Positions 1 through 11,100 of a stretch of DNA of 64,000 nucleotides are shown here, one piece after another. The notes beneath the pieces were generated by a model. The model saw only the letters and a list, made by a program, of their open reading frames with translations. It had not been told where the DNA came from and ran no database searches. A program made the translations under genes and the position numbers. Origin of the DNA: Strigops habroptila (lineage: Eukaryota; Chordata; Aves; Psittaciformes; Psittacidae); the NCBI RefSeq assembly GCF_004027225.2, contig NC_044288.2, positions 22,330,744-22,394,743 of the forward strand. The letters are read 5' to 3'. How positions within the stretch are numbered: the first letter of the stretch is position 1; the number at the start of each line of letters is the position of its first letter.

Positions 1-718
1 GCTTTGTGCCCTGCTGGCTCCCTAAAGAGAGAGCAGCAGACATCCTATTGCAGCCACTCAGCCTTCAGCACAGCCACACTGTGCTGAGAAAGTAGCTATG
101 TGAGTACAAAGATCAGGTTTTGATTGTGAAGGGGGCTGTGGGAAGAGGCTGTTCCTCTTCCACAGGAGGGAAACTGTGTCCAGATGCAAGGTGAGAGATG
201 AAGTTTAAGGCTTCCTTCCAACCTGATTGCAAAGGCCAGCTCTAAGACACTTCAGTATTAAGCAATGACCAGGACTATCACCCAACAGCTACGTCCACTG
301 ACTCCCTTTGGAACAGCAGCCCTGTGACGAGGCAGGGAGGCACTGGGATGTATCCAGTTCAGAACTACAGCATGCCTGCACATGTAAAACCTCTGCAGGC
401 CAGCAGCCTACCTAGAGCCGTCCCTTCCAAAGTGCCAATAAACTCTGCCAACGTTGTTTCCCTCCCTCCTGCAGCAGCAGGGAATTACTCGATGCATACC
501 TCTCATATTTTCCACCAAGATTACAAAAACCTCATATTTATTGCCAGATGAACTGAGATCAGCCTGTTCCCCAGGGTTCTTCAGCAAGCCCATTTAAAAA
601 CTCCCATCTCTGAAGGACTGCCAGTCTTGGACCCTGGTTGCTAAGCCACAGCATCTCTCCCTTCAGCTAGAGAATGGTAAAGCCTATCACAAGACATTTA
701 GAGAAGGAAATTACTTGC
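1..718 (-). other. PAIP2: PAIP2 intron 2 (partial)
   Basis: This stretch follows the PAIP2 coding exon on the minus strand and contains no further PAIP2 codons. The glutamate-rich centre and the C-terminal PABP-binding part of the protein are not encoded here, so the remaining exons must lie beyond the left edge. No repeat or RNA gene was recognised. Confidence 0.7.
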
Positions 719-878
719 CTGCCTGTTGAATTCCTCTTCATTCTCCATCCACATGTACTCCGCAAAGGGATTGTCATCTTCATGAGAATGACCATTTATG
801 ATCACATCTTCGCTGATGATGCTCGGGCTGGTACTGCTGCGACTCGGATCTTTCATGGCTGCGTCTTTGATTCAACGT
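719..878 (-). CDS. PAIP2: PAIP2, first coding exon (exon 2), partial gene
   Basis: Poly(A)-binding protein-interacting protein 2 is a small acidic cytoplasmic protein. It binds PABPC1, displaces it from poly(A) and from eIF4G, and so represses translation. The start codon is at 856-854 and 46 codons run to 719. The encoded N-terminus begins [14 protein letters not shown] and ends in an acidic EEEFNRQ segment, matching vertebrate PAIP2 almost residue for residue. On the minus strand the exon is preceded by a pyrimidine-rich acceptor ending CAG (AG at 880-879), leaving a 22-nt 5' UTR piece. The exon ends CAG and the intron begins GCAAGT, so the donor is GC rather than GT. The family is about 127 residues long, so roughly two thirds of the protein, including the C-terminal PAM2 motif, is off the left edge. 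Confidence 0.95.
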
Positions 879-3800
879 CTGTAATTAAGAAACGCAGCAA
901 TTAAAGAGGTGCAGATTCACTCATTACCCTGCTCTGCACAAGGGAAGGCTGTGCACGGATGTGAAGGCTCTGGGTAGCACCGTTGTGGCTGCAGCAGAGC
1001 TCTGCTTGCTGCAACAGGAGCATCAGAAATGCCGTTGCCATTGTATGCAGAGTGATTAATTAATTTCCCCAAATTAAAGCTCATCAAATCAGCAAATGCC
1101 AAGCACCGAGGCCAATTAAAAGGGACAGGAAAGAGCAGAAAGCATGCGTGCTTGCCAGTAGGAATGTATTTAAGGCAACATCGAAGAAATAAAAAGGAAA
1201 ACTTGCTTTCCAAAACACTTTCAAAGCTCCTACCCAAGTGCCAACAAACTCCACTGGAGACGAACTGTGCCCAGCGCCTGTACTGGTTCAGAGGTGGGGG
1301 GCAGCACGTGAGGGGAATTCCCAAGGATACCCCATGCTAGGGGAAACTCAGCGTGGCTTTTAGCCCACCCAAATACTGTGACAGGATGTTCCACCGCCTG
1401 GGAAGCTTCAGGTAAAGCCCACACCACAATGCAGGGGAAGTCAGTGCGTGCTCCCCTCTGCTCCCCCTGCATTCGCAGGGGTTGAGTCATGCCTGGAGAG
1501 CGCTCAACACTTGTGTGTGCCGCTGCTACGCGATACGGCAGCGGCCCGGGCTCCAGGAATGAAGGTACAGTTGGCAAGCGTGGCTTGTTCCACCTAACCC
1601 CAGTCGAAAGCAGGACAAAACCTAAATTTGGGCTGAACCCTCGCCACAAGGAGGGTGCTGCAGCCTTTCTGTCCGGCTGAGCACAGAGACCAGAGCCTGC
1701 TCCTCACAGCCCAGCTCCTAACTGAAACCCTCATTTCGTGAGGTAAGGCTGCTGCTCTTCCTGCACCATGCTCAGCTACAGGTATCAATACTGGAACAGC
1801 TGAGTAGTTTTAGACACTAATCCTGGCAGTGTTATTCTTTTAAACGTTATACAAAGCAGGTATGAGGCAATGAGTTAAAAAAAAAAACCCCAAAATCAGA
1901 CTTGAATATTCTTCTAGTGCTAAAAATTTGCAATGGAGTGATGCAGCAGGGAGTGAAAACAGGTTTATTTTAGTCTCCAATCAACGTTTTAGCTCGTTGT
2001 CTGCATATAAAAAAATTATTTGGGGAAGAAGGTATCAAAATACAGCCTCCACTATAACTAGAGGACAAGGGCTTATCGCAGAGAAGCTCCTATTTTGTCT
2101 TTGCATTTCATTTGCTCCTATTATCTATGAAATTAATGCAAGTTTTGGTTCAAAATGTCTTCTTGATAATCCCAGGTCAAAACTCTGTCACATCCAAGCG
2201 ATCAATTAAGAAAAGGACAAAGATAAAGGGACTTGCCTGGCGTGTTCTATTGAAGGTTTTTAAATCAAAGGCAAACCCAAGTACGGAAGTCACAGCAGCT
2301 CCCTTAGGAAGTACAACAAATGAGACCAGAACCCGGCTATTCTAGTGAGAGAAAACACGTTCTTTTTGATGTTCTTTCAAAACAAACTTGCAAAGGCTGA
2401 CTGGCAGCATCTAACATAAAACAGGAAAAGACACTGCACTTAACACCCTAATTCAAGCTTGAAATTGTTTTAAGCAACTTCAGCTGCTCACAAGCGAACA
2501 AACAGGCTGGACCAGAAGAAATAAAAGATCTCAGAGTCTAAAAAGCCTGATTTCTTCATTTTTTAAGTGACAAAGTCAGTGTTTTCACTTGCGGAGTGAA
2601 TCTTTATAGTAATGTTCCACCAGGCTTTGTGCACGCCAATGATTCACACTACAGGTGAACAACAGCACGAGCAGTGTAAGGCACTCAGGCCACGCTGCAG
2701 GCAACTTCTGTTCAAAGCTGACTGCACCCAGGCAAGTCCATAAGGGTAAAAATAACAAATAATACAAAGAAATAACAACCTACTTGGTTGTGTAAAAGCT
2801 TGAAAGGTTCATTTATTGAATCATGGGCTGGTTTTCCAATTTCTTAAGTGTTCCCATAGAACACAAGCTCTTTGCTTTAGGAGGGAGGGGAAGCTCAGTG
2901 TTCCACGTTTGGACTGAAACAACTTTTTCCATTACTGCCCAAGGACGATGGGGATGATTATCTTCAAGAAAGATCCAGGGCTCAAGCTGAGTATCGGAAG
3001 TTTATCTGATGAAGCCTTAAGTCTGCTAATGTTTTCCCACAGGAAAACAAGTCAACAAAACACTTCTCCTGTGTGAAGAGTTCAGGAAGCCCCAGGCCAG
3101 TCCCCTACTCAGAGCACTCCTTGTCATTCATTTTCTGCAAGTTGTAATACCACAAATAGAAAGAAAGAAAACTAGATCTCCCTATTTCACCCTTTCCAAA
3201 TACAAACCAGCTGGCTTGCTGTGCTCATTTGCAAGGACGGGATTAGTCTCATTTCACTAGTATCAGATACAGGCTTTTTAGTCATGAGCTACAGGCAATT
3301 CTGAGGAGGAGACATCACCACCAGCTTTGGTCTTGCAAAAAGACACAATCTAAGGCAGCTGCTGCAGAAAACGAGCCACAGCGACAGGCTGCACTATGTT
3401 GTGAATAAAAATAAGACATTTTCCATCTGGGAGTAGGTGGAAAGCAGAGGATCTCAAAGCTCCTTACACTGGAACAGGAAATAGAACATTATCAGTGCTA
3501 AGGAACAGCAACTACAGGGAATTTTGCCACAGTGATGTGATCTGATATCCAGCCCCGAATTATTCTGGGGTTTTGGGGGGGAGTGGGGGTGATGCAGGAA
3601 GAACAGTGTAAGTGGATAAAACCCAGGATCTTTATCTTAGGAGTGAAGTCAGATATCAGCTATCCTGTAACAACAGGATTTTCAGGTATCCCCCAATTGT
3701 TTTCTGTAGGAGATATGGAACTCGTTAGTCCAGAGCATCATTAAGGTCCATTAATTTACCCATTTCGCTGAATTTTGCTGCATTAATAGCAATGAAGAGC

Positions 3801-4874
3801 CCTACACCAACCATCATCAAAATTCAAAGCTTTGTGAATGAAGATTCTGCATTTAAACCCTCATCACGAAAGAAGATTATCCACTACCTACTTCGGAAAA
3901 CAAGGTCAAGGGGCCTAATTCCATAAGGCAAAACCCGGGTCCTCACCCCTGGCAACAAAAACAGCGGGGAAAAAATGAAGCTCTTTGCTTCGAGCACCCA
4001 AACACAACACAGAGAGGGAGCAGAACACCCGGATCTTCGCAGAGCTGAAGCAAAGGTGTTTTAGCAGCCAGGGAACACTTTGAACTCCTGCCGAAGACGG
4101 TGGTATGTGTTTATTAACCAGCAATTGCTCTGGCGAGGCAGCAGCGCCAAGATTCTTGCTATCTAATTAGATTAGCAAATGGCAGTTATCAAGTAAACAG
4201 ACTACGCTCCGCATAATAAATAGATTTCTTAATCAACTTCGCGACGGTGCCAGTGGTATCGGATACAAACGCTCTGGAGCGTCGCACCGGGGGTTACCGG
4301 CGAACAGCCGCCTCGCTCGGCAGCGCCGAGGCGCACAAAGGAGCCGAGAGCAGAGCCCTCGCCGAGGCGAGCGGGGCGGACAGGGCTGCGCCCCGCGGGG
4401 GGAAGCACAGCCCGGGCCCTTCCCGGTGCCGAGGTCTCCGGCAGCGCGGAGCCGCTTCGCTGCGGCGGGCCCCGGGCTCCGCCGCTCCCGTCGCGGCCAC
4501 GGAGGCGGAGCGGGCTCTGCCCCTCCCGCGGCGCCGAGCACCGCGGAACCCCCCGCTCCTACCCCGCCTCAGCTCCCGGGCGCCCCGCGCTCCCCCCCCC
4601 CCCGCCCGCTTTGTTCGCCCGCTGGGGCCGCCCCCGCGGCGGGGCTCGGTCCCGGCAGGCCCCGCGCCGCCCCCCGCAGGACCCGGATGGAGCCGCAGAC
4701 AATGAAGACGCGGCCGGGGCGGCCCCGCCGCGCAGGCCCCGCCGCCGCGGGGGAACGGGGGCAGGGGGGGTGCACCCGGCGCCGCCTCAGGGGAGGGGCG
4801 GCTCCCCCAGGCACCCCCCCCACCCCTCCCCGCGGGGGCAGCGGCGGCGGCCCGTGCTGCGCGCCCCGGCTCAC
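879..4874 (-). other. PAIP2: PAIP2 intron 1
   Basis: This is a non-coding interval of about 4 kb between the proposed first-exon donor (GTGAGC at 4874-4869, minus strand) and the acceptor at 880-879. Short open frames occur but none resembles a protein. A G-rich low-complexity run lies near 3566-3590. No CR1 or LTR was recognised. Confidence 0.6.
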
Positions 4875-5345
4875 CTGCGCGCAGAGGAAGGCCGCGGTGC
4901 GCCCGCCGCTCCGAGCTGCTCCCCCGCCGCCGCCGCTGCCCCCGGCTCCGCTCCGCGCCCGCCGCCCCGCTCGCTCCCAGCGCCGCAACCCGCCGGACGT
5001 GAGCTCACTTCCGCTACCTGCGTGACCTCACAGACACCGCCCCTCTCCCCGGAAGCGGCGCAGGAGGGGATGCCGGGAGTTGTAGTCCGGCCCGGCCGCC
5101 ATTTCGCGCGGCGGCGCGGGGCGCGCCGGGAAGCGCAGTCCCGCGGGCAGCGAGAGCCTCCATCTTGTGGCGCCGGGCGCGCCGCGGAGAGCGCGTCCGC
5201 AGACCCGGCCGGGGACCCGCCCCGATCCCCCGGGCACTGCCGCGGGCAGCGCTGCCACAGCGGGAAACCTACCCCGCCGGGCACTGCCCTCCCTCGGGGC
5301 TCCCGCAGGGGCCGGCAGCGAGCCCTGGGGCTCCACTGAGGGAAA
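4240..5345 (-). promoter_or_regulatory. PAIP2: CpG-island promoter and non-coding exon 1 of PAIP2
   Basis: The segment is very GC- and CpG-rich. Read on the minus strand it carries a run of classic housekeeping promoter elements: YY1-like motifs (AAGATGGAGG near 5166-5157 and AAATGGCGGCC near 5105-5095), a strong ZNF143/THAP11-type site (ACTACAACTCCCGGCATC, 5086-5069), and ETS motifs (CTTCCGG near 5055-5048; GGAAGT-type near 5013). A strong splice donor CGCAG|GTGAGC places the end of exon 1 at 4875, so exon 1 probably spans about 4875 to 5000. No TATA box is evident. The exact start site is inferred from motif positions. Confidence 0.75.
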
Positions 5346-5516
5346 GGCAGTTGAATACCTTGTGAGAAACACGCCCCTTCACAAAACAAATGTTTCCGCA
5401 CTCCTCTCATGCGCTTTTAACAGTCTATAGTGGGAAACGGGACATAATGAACGCGCTTTGCTGGGACCAGACTTAAACCCCGGTTACAAAATGGGCTGAA
5501 AGAACAATCTTTCTTC

Positions 5517-5520
5517 TCTC
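5517..5520. repeat. Target-site duplication, left copy (TCTC)
   Basis: TCTC directly precedes the 5' LTR and is repeated at 14535-14538 directly after the 3' LTR. Four base pairs is the duplication size typical of gammaretroviral integrases. Confidence 0.75.
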
Positions 5521-5945
5521 TGTGAAATACACAAGAATGATTTGTGTCAACAATTTAAGAATCCTTGCAAACATTGTACTTTATGTAACTATTGTACTAT
5601 GTGTGGAGAACACTGGGAATCATGTTTGTGTAATTTTGATGGGGGGGTAAAAGAAGCAGAAGAATAGGAATTGCATTGTTTAAACTGCTAAATTGCTTAA
5701 ATATTAGAGGGGTTAAGGAAGGGTTGGGCAAACAGGGGGGCACATCCTGCTGTGAAACAGTGTGAAACTTAAGTGCCCATATAACGAGTGGAAATATACA
5801 GGGCTGAGGGGAGTTCTGCAACGCTGCCACATCTGCAGCTGGAGATTAAGCCCCAGCAGCAAGTAGAAGAGACACGTTGACGTAAGAGTAAAGAAGATAA
5901 CAAGATTGGCTGAACCCCAAAAGAACCAAGCCCTGGACCAAGGAG

Positions 5946-5952
5946 TATAAAA
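5946..5952 (+). promoter_or_regulatory. TATA box in 5' LTR
   Basis: TATAAAA lies about 100 bp upstream of the poly(A) signal in the LTR. Transcription should start near 5972-5980, at the U3/R border. Confidence 0.8.
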
Positions 5953-6052
5953 GATCGGACCTCAGAAACCCCGGTGTGCGTCGTTGCGGAGCGGAGAGTC
6001 CCCGGCGCACCCAGCGCTGCTTGCTTATTGCCTCTCGATGTTAATCAATTGT

Positions 6053-6058
6053 AATAAA
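6053..6058 (+). terminator. Poly(A) signal in 5' LTR
   Basis: AATAAA lies near the end of the R region. The identical signal in the 3' LTR (14487-14492) would be the one used for the proviral transcript. Confidence 0.75.
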
Positions 6059-6103
6059 ATAAGTAAACCAAACTCTGGCTGAGACTGAATAATTATAACA
6101 AAT

Positions 6104-6121
6104 TGGTGACCCCGACATGAT
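6104..6121 (+). other. Primer binding site, tRNA-Trp type
   Basis: The 18 bases TGGTGACCCCGACATGAT start three bases after the LTR. They match the complement of the tRNA-Trp 3' end used by avian alpharetroviruses, except for one CpG-to-CpA change. This class of element more often uses other tRNAs. Confidence 0.85.
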
Positions 6122-6616
6122 CTCTATGGCTGTTTGGGACTGCAGCTCTTACAAGGGGCACCCCCACAAATTGTGGCTCGGGAGCTGTAGTCCTGGGCAG
6201 TCTCGCGAGACCAACGAACAGAGAGGCAATAACCAAGGAATTTGGGCTCCCTGAAAACTGCAGTATAAAATTACCTGTCATTCTTGTGCATGAAGGCCCG
6301 GATGAGAACAGAGGACTGTAAGTATCGTTTGGTCGGGTGGGAAGGCCGGTGTGTGTGTGTATGTAAGACGCAACAAAGTTGTGGGTTTTCCTCTCACTGC
6401 AGTTTCAATAAACGAAACTGAACAGTTGAAGAGACGGAGTGTATGGTGAGACATGGAGCAAGTATTCTGAATCTGTGAAACACGGGTCGGGATACCAGGC
6501 TCTGTGAAGTGAGTGCGGACCTCTTCTAAGCGCGTTTCCAATCTCCTGCGAAGGACTTGGCCGCTGAAGGAGGGAAGTGATAGTGGTCGATTGAGAGGAA
6601 GCACACCAGGCAGAAA
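6122..6616 (+). other. Retroviral untranslated leader with putative splice donor
   Basis: No credible reading frame lies between the primer site and gag. A good donor, CT|GTAAGTAT, sits at 6318 and could generate the env mRNA. The leader also holds a ZNF143-like GGGAGCTGTAGT at 6180-6191 and a perfect TCTCGCGAGA palindrome at 6201-6210. Packaging signals would be expected here but cannot be read from sequence alone. Confidence 0.65.
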
Positions 6617-8158
6617 ATGGGTCAGAGAAAGAGCCGTAGCTCTAACCCAGGGAAGGGTCCACGGAGAGGCCCCCGGAATAAGGCAGGGAGCGAGTTGCCA
6701 GGCATACCCCCAGACAGTCCACTGGGGTTAATGCTTAAGTACTGGGGCTCTTGGCCATCCCAGGAAGGGAAAAGTAAAGAAAAGATGGTCCATTACTGTA
6801 TGGAAATATGGACTAAGGAAGAGATTCGACCTGATCATTTATATTGGCCAGTATTTGGGTCTTTTGATGATTGGATTTGTCAGGCTTTAAATTTATATGT
6901 GAATGGCAAAGAACCTTTAATCAGGAGGAAAGTGATTATGCGGCATTATGGAAAGGATCATCTGTAACAGTCTCGTCGTTTCCTTTAAAAGAAAGGAAAA
7001 AGGGGAACAAAAGTAATCCAACATGGGAACCGTTAGATAATTTACCCCCTGTACCACCTCCTTATCAGGAACAGGACTTGGAGAATGATCAAAGAGGTAT
7101 TTACCCCCAGATACCACCCGATCCGGCCCCGTCAGCTCCCCCATCTTCCCCTACTTCTAGTCGTACTAGAAGTAAAGTAAAAATGAATCAAAATAAAAAC
7201 GCACAAGAGGAAATAGAGGAGAGGGTAATTCTAGCACCTCTCCGAGAGGTTCCCATAGGAGGAAATATAGGAGGGATTGGATTTGTGGCAGTACCCCTAA
7301 ATACAAACGATGTAAGATCTTTTAAGAAGGAGATGGGTTGGTTATTAGACGACCCTTTGGGGGTTTCGGAACGATTAGATCAGTTCTTAGGTCCTAATAT
7401 TTATACCTGGGAGGAGATGCAGTCGATATGGGGAATATTGTTCACTTCCGAAGAAAGATCTATGATTAGGCAAGCCGGAATGCGAAATTGGGAAAGAAGA
7501 CATCAACAAGGTCCTCCTGGAGAGCAAAAGTGGCCAAATCAGAATCCTAACTGGAATAATCAAAATGGCCATGATAGACAAAACATGACAGATTTAAGAG
7601 AAATTATTATACAAGGAATTAGGGAGGCAGTTCCAAGGGGACAGAATATTAATAAAGCCTTCAGTGAACATCAGGAAAAAGATGAGTCCCCTACTGATTG
7701 GTTAGAAAGATTAAAAAAAAATGATGCAATTACATTCTGGAGTGGATCCGGCTTCTCCAGTAGGAGAAGCCCTTTTAAAAACGCAGTTTGTGGCAAGATC
7801 TTGGGGAGACATTAGGAAAAAGCTGGAAAAATTAGATGATTGGCAAGATCGGGGGCTGCAGGAATTGTTAAGAGAAGTCCAGAAAGTTTATGTACGGAGA
7901 GACGAGGAAAAACAAAAAGCCAAGGCAAAAATATTTGTGGCAGCAGTACGAGAAACTCAGAAACAAGAAAACCCTCGGCTGAGACCAAAAGTCTCTGGAC
8001 CGGGGTATCGGGAAAGAAAACAAATAGAACAAAGGGAAAGGATTAGGAATGCCTCCGGGGAAATACCAGAGTGCTGTTATTGTGGGAAAAAGGGACACCT
8101 CAAAAGAAATTGCAGAAAGCGAATTCAGGATGAGAAGATGTTCAAGGATGAGGAATAG
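6617..8158 (+). pseudogene. gag: Retroviral gag, frameshifted
   Basis: Gag encodes the matrix, capsid and nucleocapsid of the virion core. The frame opens at ATG 6617 with MGQ, a typical myristoylation context. It shifts frame near 6900-6930 and again at a nine-A run around 7711-7720. Recognisable parts in order are the matrix N-terminus, a proline-rich region with a PPPY late-budding motif (7054-7065), capsid with a PLGVSERLDQFLG-type gamma segment, a major-homology-like block (around 7650-7715), a charged lysine/arginine region, and a single CCHC knuckle C-X2-C-X4-H-X4-C (8072-8113). It ends at TAG 8156-8158. The length without the shifts, about 510 codons, is normal for gamma gag. Confidence 0.92.
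8156..8158 (+). promoter_or_regulatory. Gag/pro-pol UAG, candidate readthrough stop
   Basis: The gag stop TAG is followed by GGG and then an open protease-pol frame in the same reading phase. This is the organisation gammaretroviruses use for translational readthrough. I did not identify a convincing downstream pseudoknot by eye. Confidence 0.6.
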
Positions 8159-11100
8159 GGGTGTCCGGGGCTATACATCCTGGGGATGAGAACAACGTCG
8201 GAGCCCTTGATAAATTTAAAATTAGGACCCCAGGGAGAAGAAACCACGTTTCTGATAGATACCGGAGCCGAAAGATCTACGGTCAGGCACATCCCTCCGG
8301 GGTGTCAGATAAGTAAGGATACTATGTTGGTAGTAGGGGCAAAAGGAGAGCCTTTTAGAGTACCCATTATTAAAGATATACAAATAGAATCTAAAACAAG
8401 AATTTGTGTAGGAAATTTCTTGTTAGTAGAGGAAGCGGAAAACAACTTATTAGGACGAGATTTAATTATAGAATTGGGAATAAGTTTAGAAATAAAAAAA
8501 GGAACAATTAGCGTAAATTTATACCAATTAACAGAGAAGGATGAAGAATGTATAAATCCGGAAGTCTGGCACCATAAAGGAGAAATAGGAAAATTAGATA
8601 TTGATCCTCTGGAAATAGAAATAACAGATCTGAAAGAACCCATTCGGGTTAGACAATATCCAATATCTTTAGATGGCAGGCAGGGGTTGAAACCAATAAT
8701 TGAAGACTTGATACAAAAGGGAACCTTAGAACCCTGCAAGTCACCCCAGAACACTCCTATCCTTCCAGTTAGGAAGCCAGATGGGAGTTACCGGTTGGTC
8801 CAGAACGTAAGGGCAGTAAACCAGAGAACTGTTACCTGGTTCCCGGTAGTGGCAAATCCATATACGCTGTTAAATCGAATATCACCCGAACATACTTGGT
8901 ACAGCGTAACTGATCTAAAAGATGCTTTTTGGGCCTGTCCGTTAGCAGAGAAAAGTAGAAATTATTTCGCCTTTGAATGGGAGGATCCGGAAACAGGCAG
9001 AAAACAGCAGTTACGATGGACGGTCTTACCTCAGGGGTTTACAGAATCACCAAACTTATTTGGCCAGGCACTGGAAAATTTATTGGCATCCTTTACAACC
9101 GAGGGTAGTGTAAGACTTCTACAATATGTAGATGACTTACTGATAGCGGGAAAATCAGAAGAAGAAGTCCGAGAAAACACAGTAAGCTTGTTGAATTTTC
9201 TTGGAGAAAAGGGACTGAAGGTCTCAAAGTCAAAACTGCAATTTACAGAACCGGAAGTAAAATATTTGGGACACTGGATTAGTAAAGGGAAAAAGAAGTT
9301 AGACCCGGACCGCGTGGCGGGGATTATAGCTTTACCCGCCCCCAAAACAAAGAGGGAAATTCGACAATTACTAGGATTATTAGGATATTGCTGACAGTGG
9401 GTAGAGGGATTTAGTGAAAAAGTAAAATTTTTGTATGAAAAACTCACCCTAAATGTAATAAAATGGTCTCCTGAAGATGAAGAAAGATTTCGAAGTATAA
9501 AAGATACTTTGCTAAAGGCTCCTGTATTAAGTCTTCCAGATTTGAACAAGCCTTTTCAATTATTTGTAGATACTAGTAATCAAACTGCATATGGGGTATT
9601 AATTCAAGATTGGGCAGAAGTAAGAAACCTGTAGGATATTTTTCAAAACTATTAGATCCTGTAAGCAGAGGCTGGCCAACGTGTCTACAAGCTGTAGTAG
9701 CCGTAGCCCTGTTAGTTGAAGAAGCTAGGAAAGTAACCTTTGGGGGATCCCTAGTAGTGTATACCCCACACGACATTCGAGGGGTCCTCCAACAGAAAGT
9801 GGACAAATGGCTTACAGATAACAGACTATTGAAATATGAAGCCATCCTAATCCATTCTCCTGATCTAGACTTAAAGACAACAACAGCTCAAAATCCAGCA
9901 CAATTTCTATTCGGATACTGGGAGGATGCTATAGCCCTTAATCACAATTGTATAGACATGGTAGAATTACAAACTAAAATCAGACCAGATCTGGAAGAAG
10001 AGGAATTAGAAGAAGGAGAAAAGTTGTTTGTAGATGCATCTTCATGAGTAGTGGACGGGAAAAGAAGGTCAGGATATGCAATAATAGATGGAAGGAAATG
10101 GGAAGTAATTGAGTCTGGCCTGTTGAGTGCTAGTTGGTCAGCACAAGCGTGTGAATTATATGCCTTGTTAAGGGCATTAAAAAGATTGCGGAATAAAAGG
10201 GGAACTATATTTACAGATTCGAAATATGCTTTTGGAATAGTACATACTTTTGGAAAGATATGGGAAGAGAGAGGTTTGATAAATACCCAAGGGAAAGGGC
10301 TAATACATGAAGAGCTAATAAAACAAATATTACAAGCTATAAGAGAACCTGAAGCAATAGCCGTAACTCATATTAGAGGGCATTAAAGGGGGCTACAATT
10401 TAGGACTCGAGGGAACAATTTAGCGGATGAGGAAGCGAAACGAGCAGCTCTATTGACTTTAGCGACTGGAGAATATGTGGGAAAAGGAGAAAATCCGATA
10501 AATGGGCCAAAAGCATATTCTCAAGATGAGATAAAAGAATATAGAAAATTGAGAGCTGAGTTAAAAAACGATAAATGGGTATTACCTGACGGAAGAGAAA
10601 TGTTACCCAAAAGTTATACTAGGGGAATATTGCGTAAATTACACCAACAAACCCATTGGGGAACAAGGGCATTGGTGGATCAGTTTTTAAAATTCTATGG
10701 GTGCACTGGAATTTTTGAAATGGCAAAACAAGAAGTACAGGGTTGTTTAACATGCCAGAAGATTAACAAAAAACAGATGAGACAAGCTCCAAAAGGGGGG
10801 AGACCTTTGGCCCATAGACCTTTTGAAAGAATACAAGTTGATTTTACTGAATTGCCAAAAGTGGGACGATATAAATATCTTCTAGTGATAGTAGACCAGT
10901 TAACACATTGGGTTGAAGCTATACTTGTTGCCAGGGCTACAGCTCAAATTGTGGCAAAACAACTACTTGAGAATATCATTCGGAGATTTGGAATGATCGG
11001 AGTGATAGATTCTGACCAAGGGTCCCATTTTACCTCTAGAGTTCTTAAAAATGTTATGGAGGCTTTGGGATTCCAATGGGATTATCATACTCCTTGGCAT

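Larger units (their letters stand above)
5521..6100 (+). repeat. 5' LTR of the endogenous retrovirus (580 bp)
   Basis: It starts TGTGAAAT and ends TTATAACA, so it has the TG...CA ends expected of an LTR. It contains a TATA box (TATAAAA, 5946-5952), a start region about 25-30 bp downstream, and a poly(A) signal AATAAA at 6053-6058. It differs from the 3' LTR by 13 substitutions and two 1-bp indels by my alignment. Its first 147 bp are the U3 copy of the env C-terminal coding segment, not preceded by env here. Confidence 0.95.

Noticed and set aside
4426-5340. Long open frames on both strands of the PAIP2 island
   Set aside because: They are rich in proline, alanine, arginine and glycine, overlap in all frames, and result from a scarcity of stop codons in GC-rich DNA.
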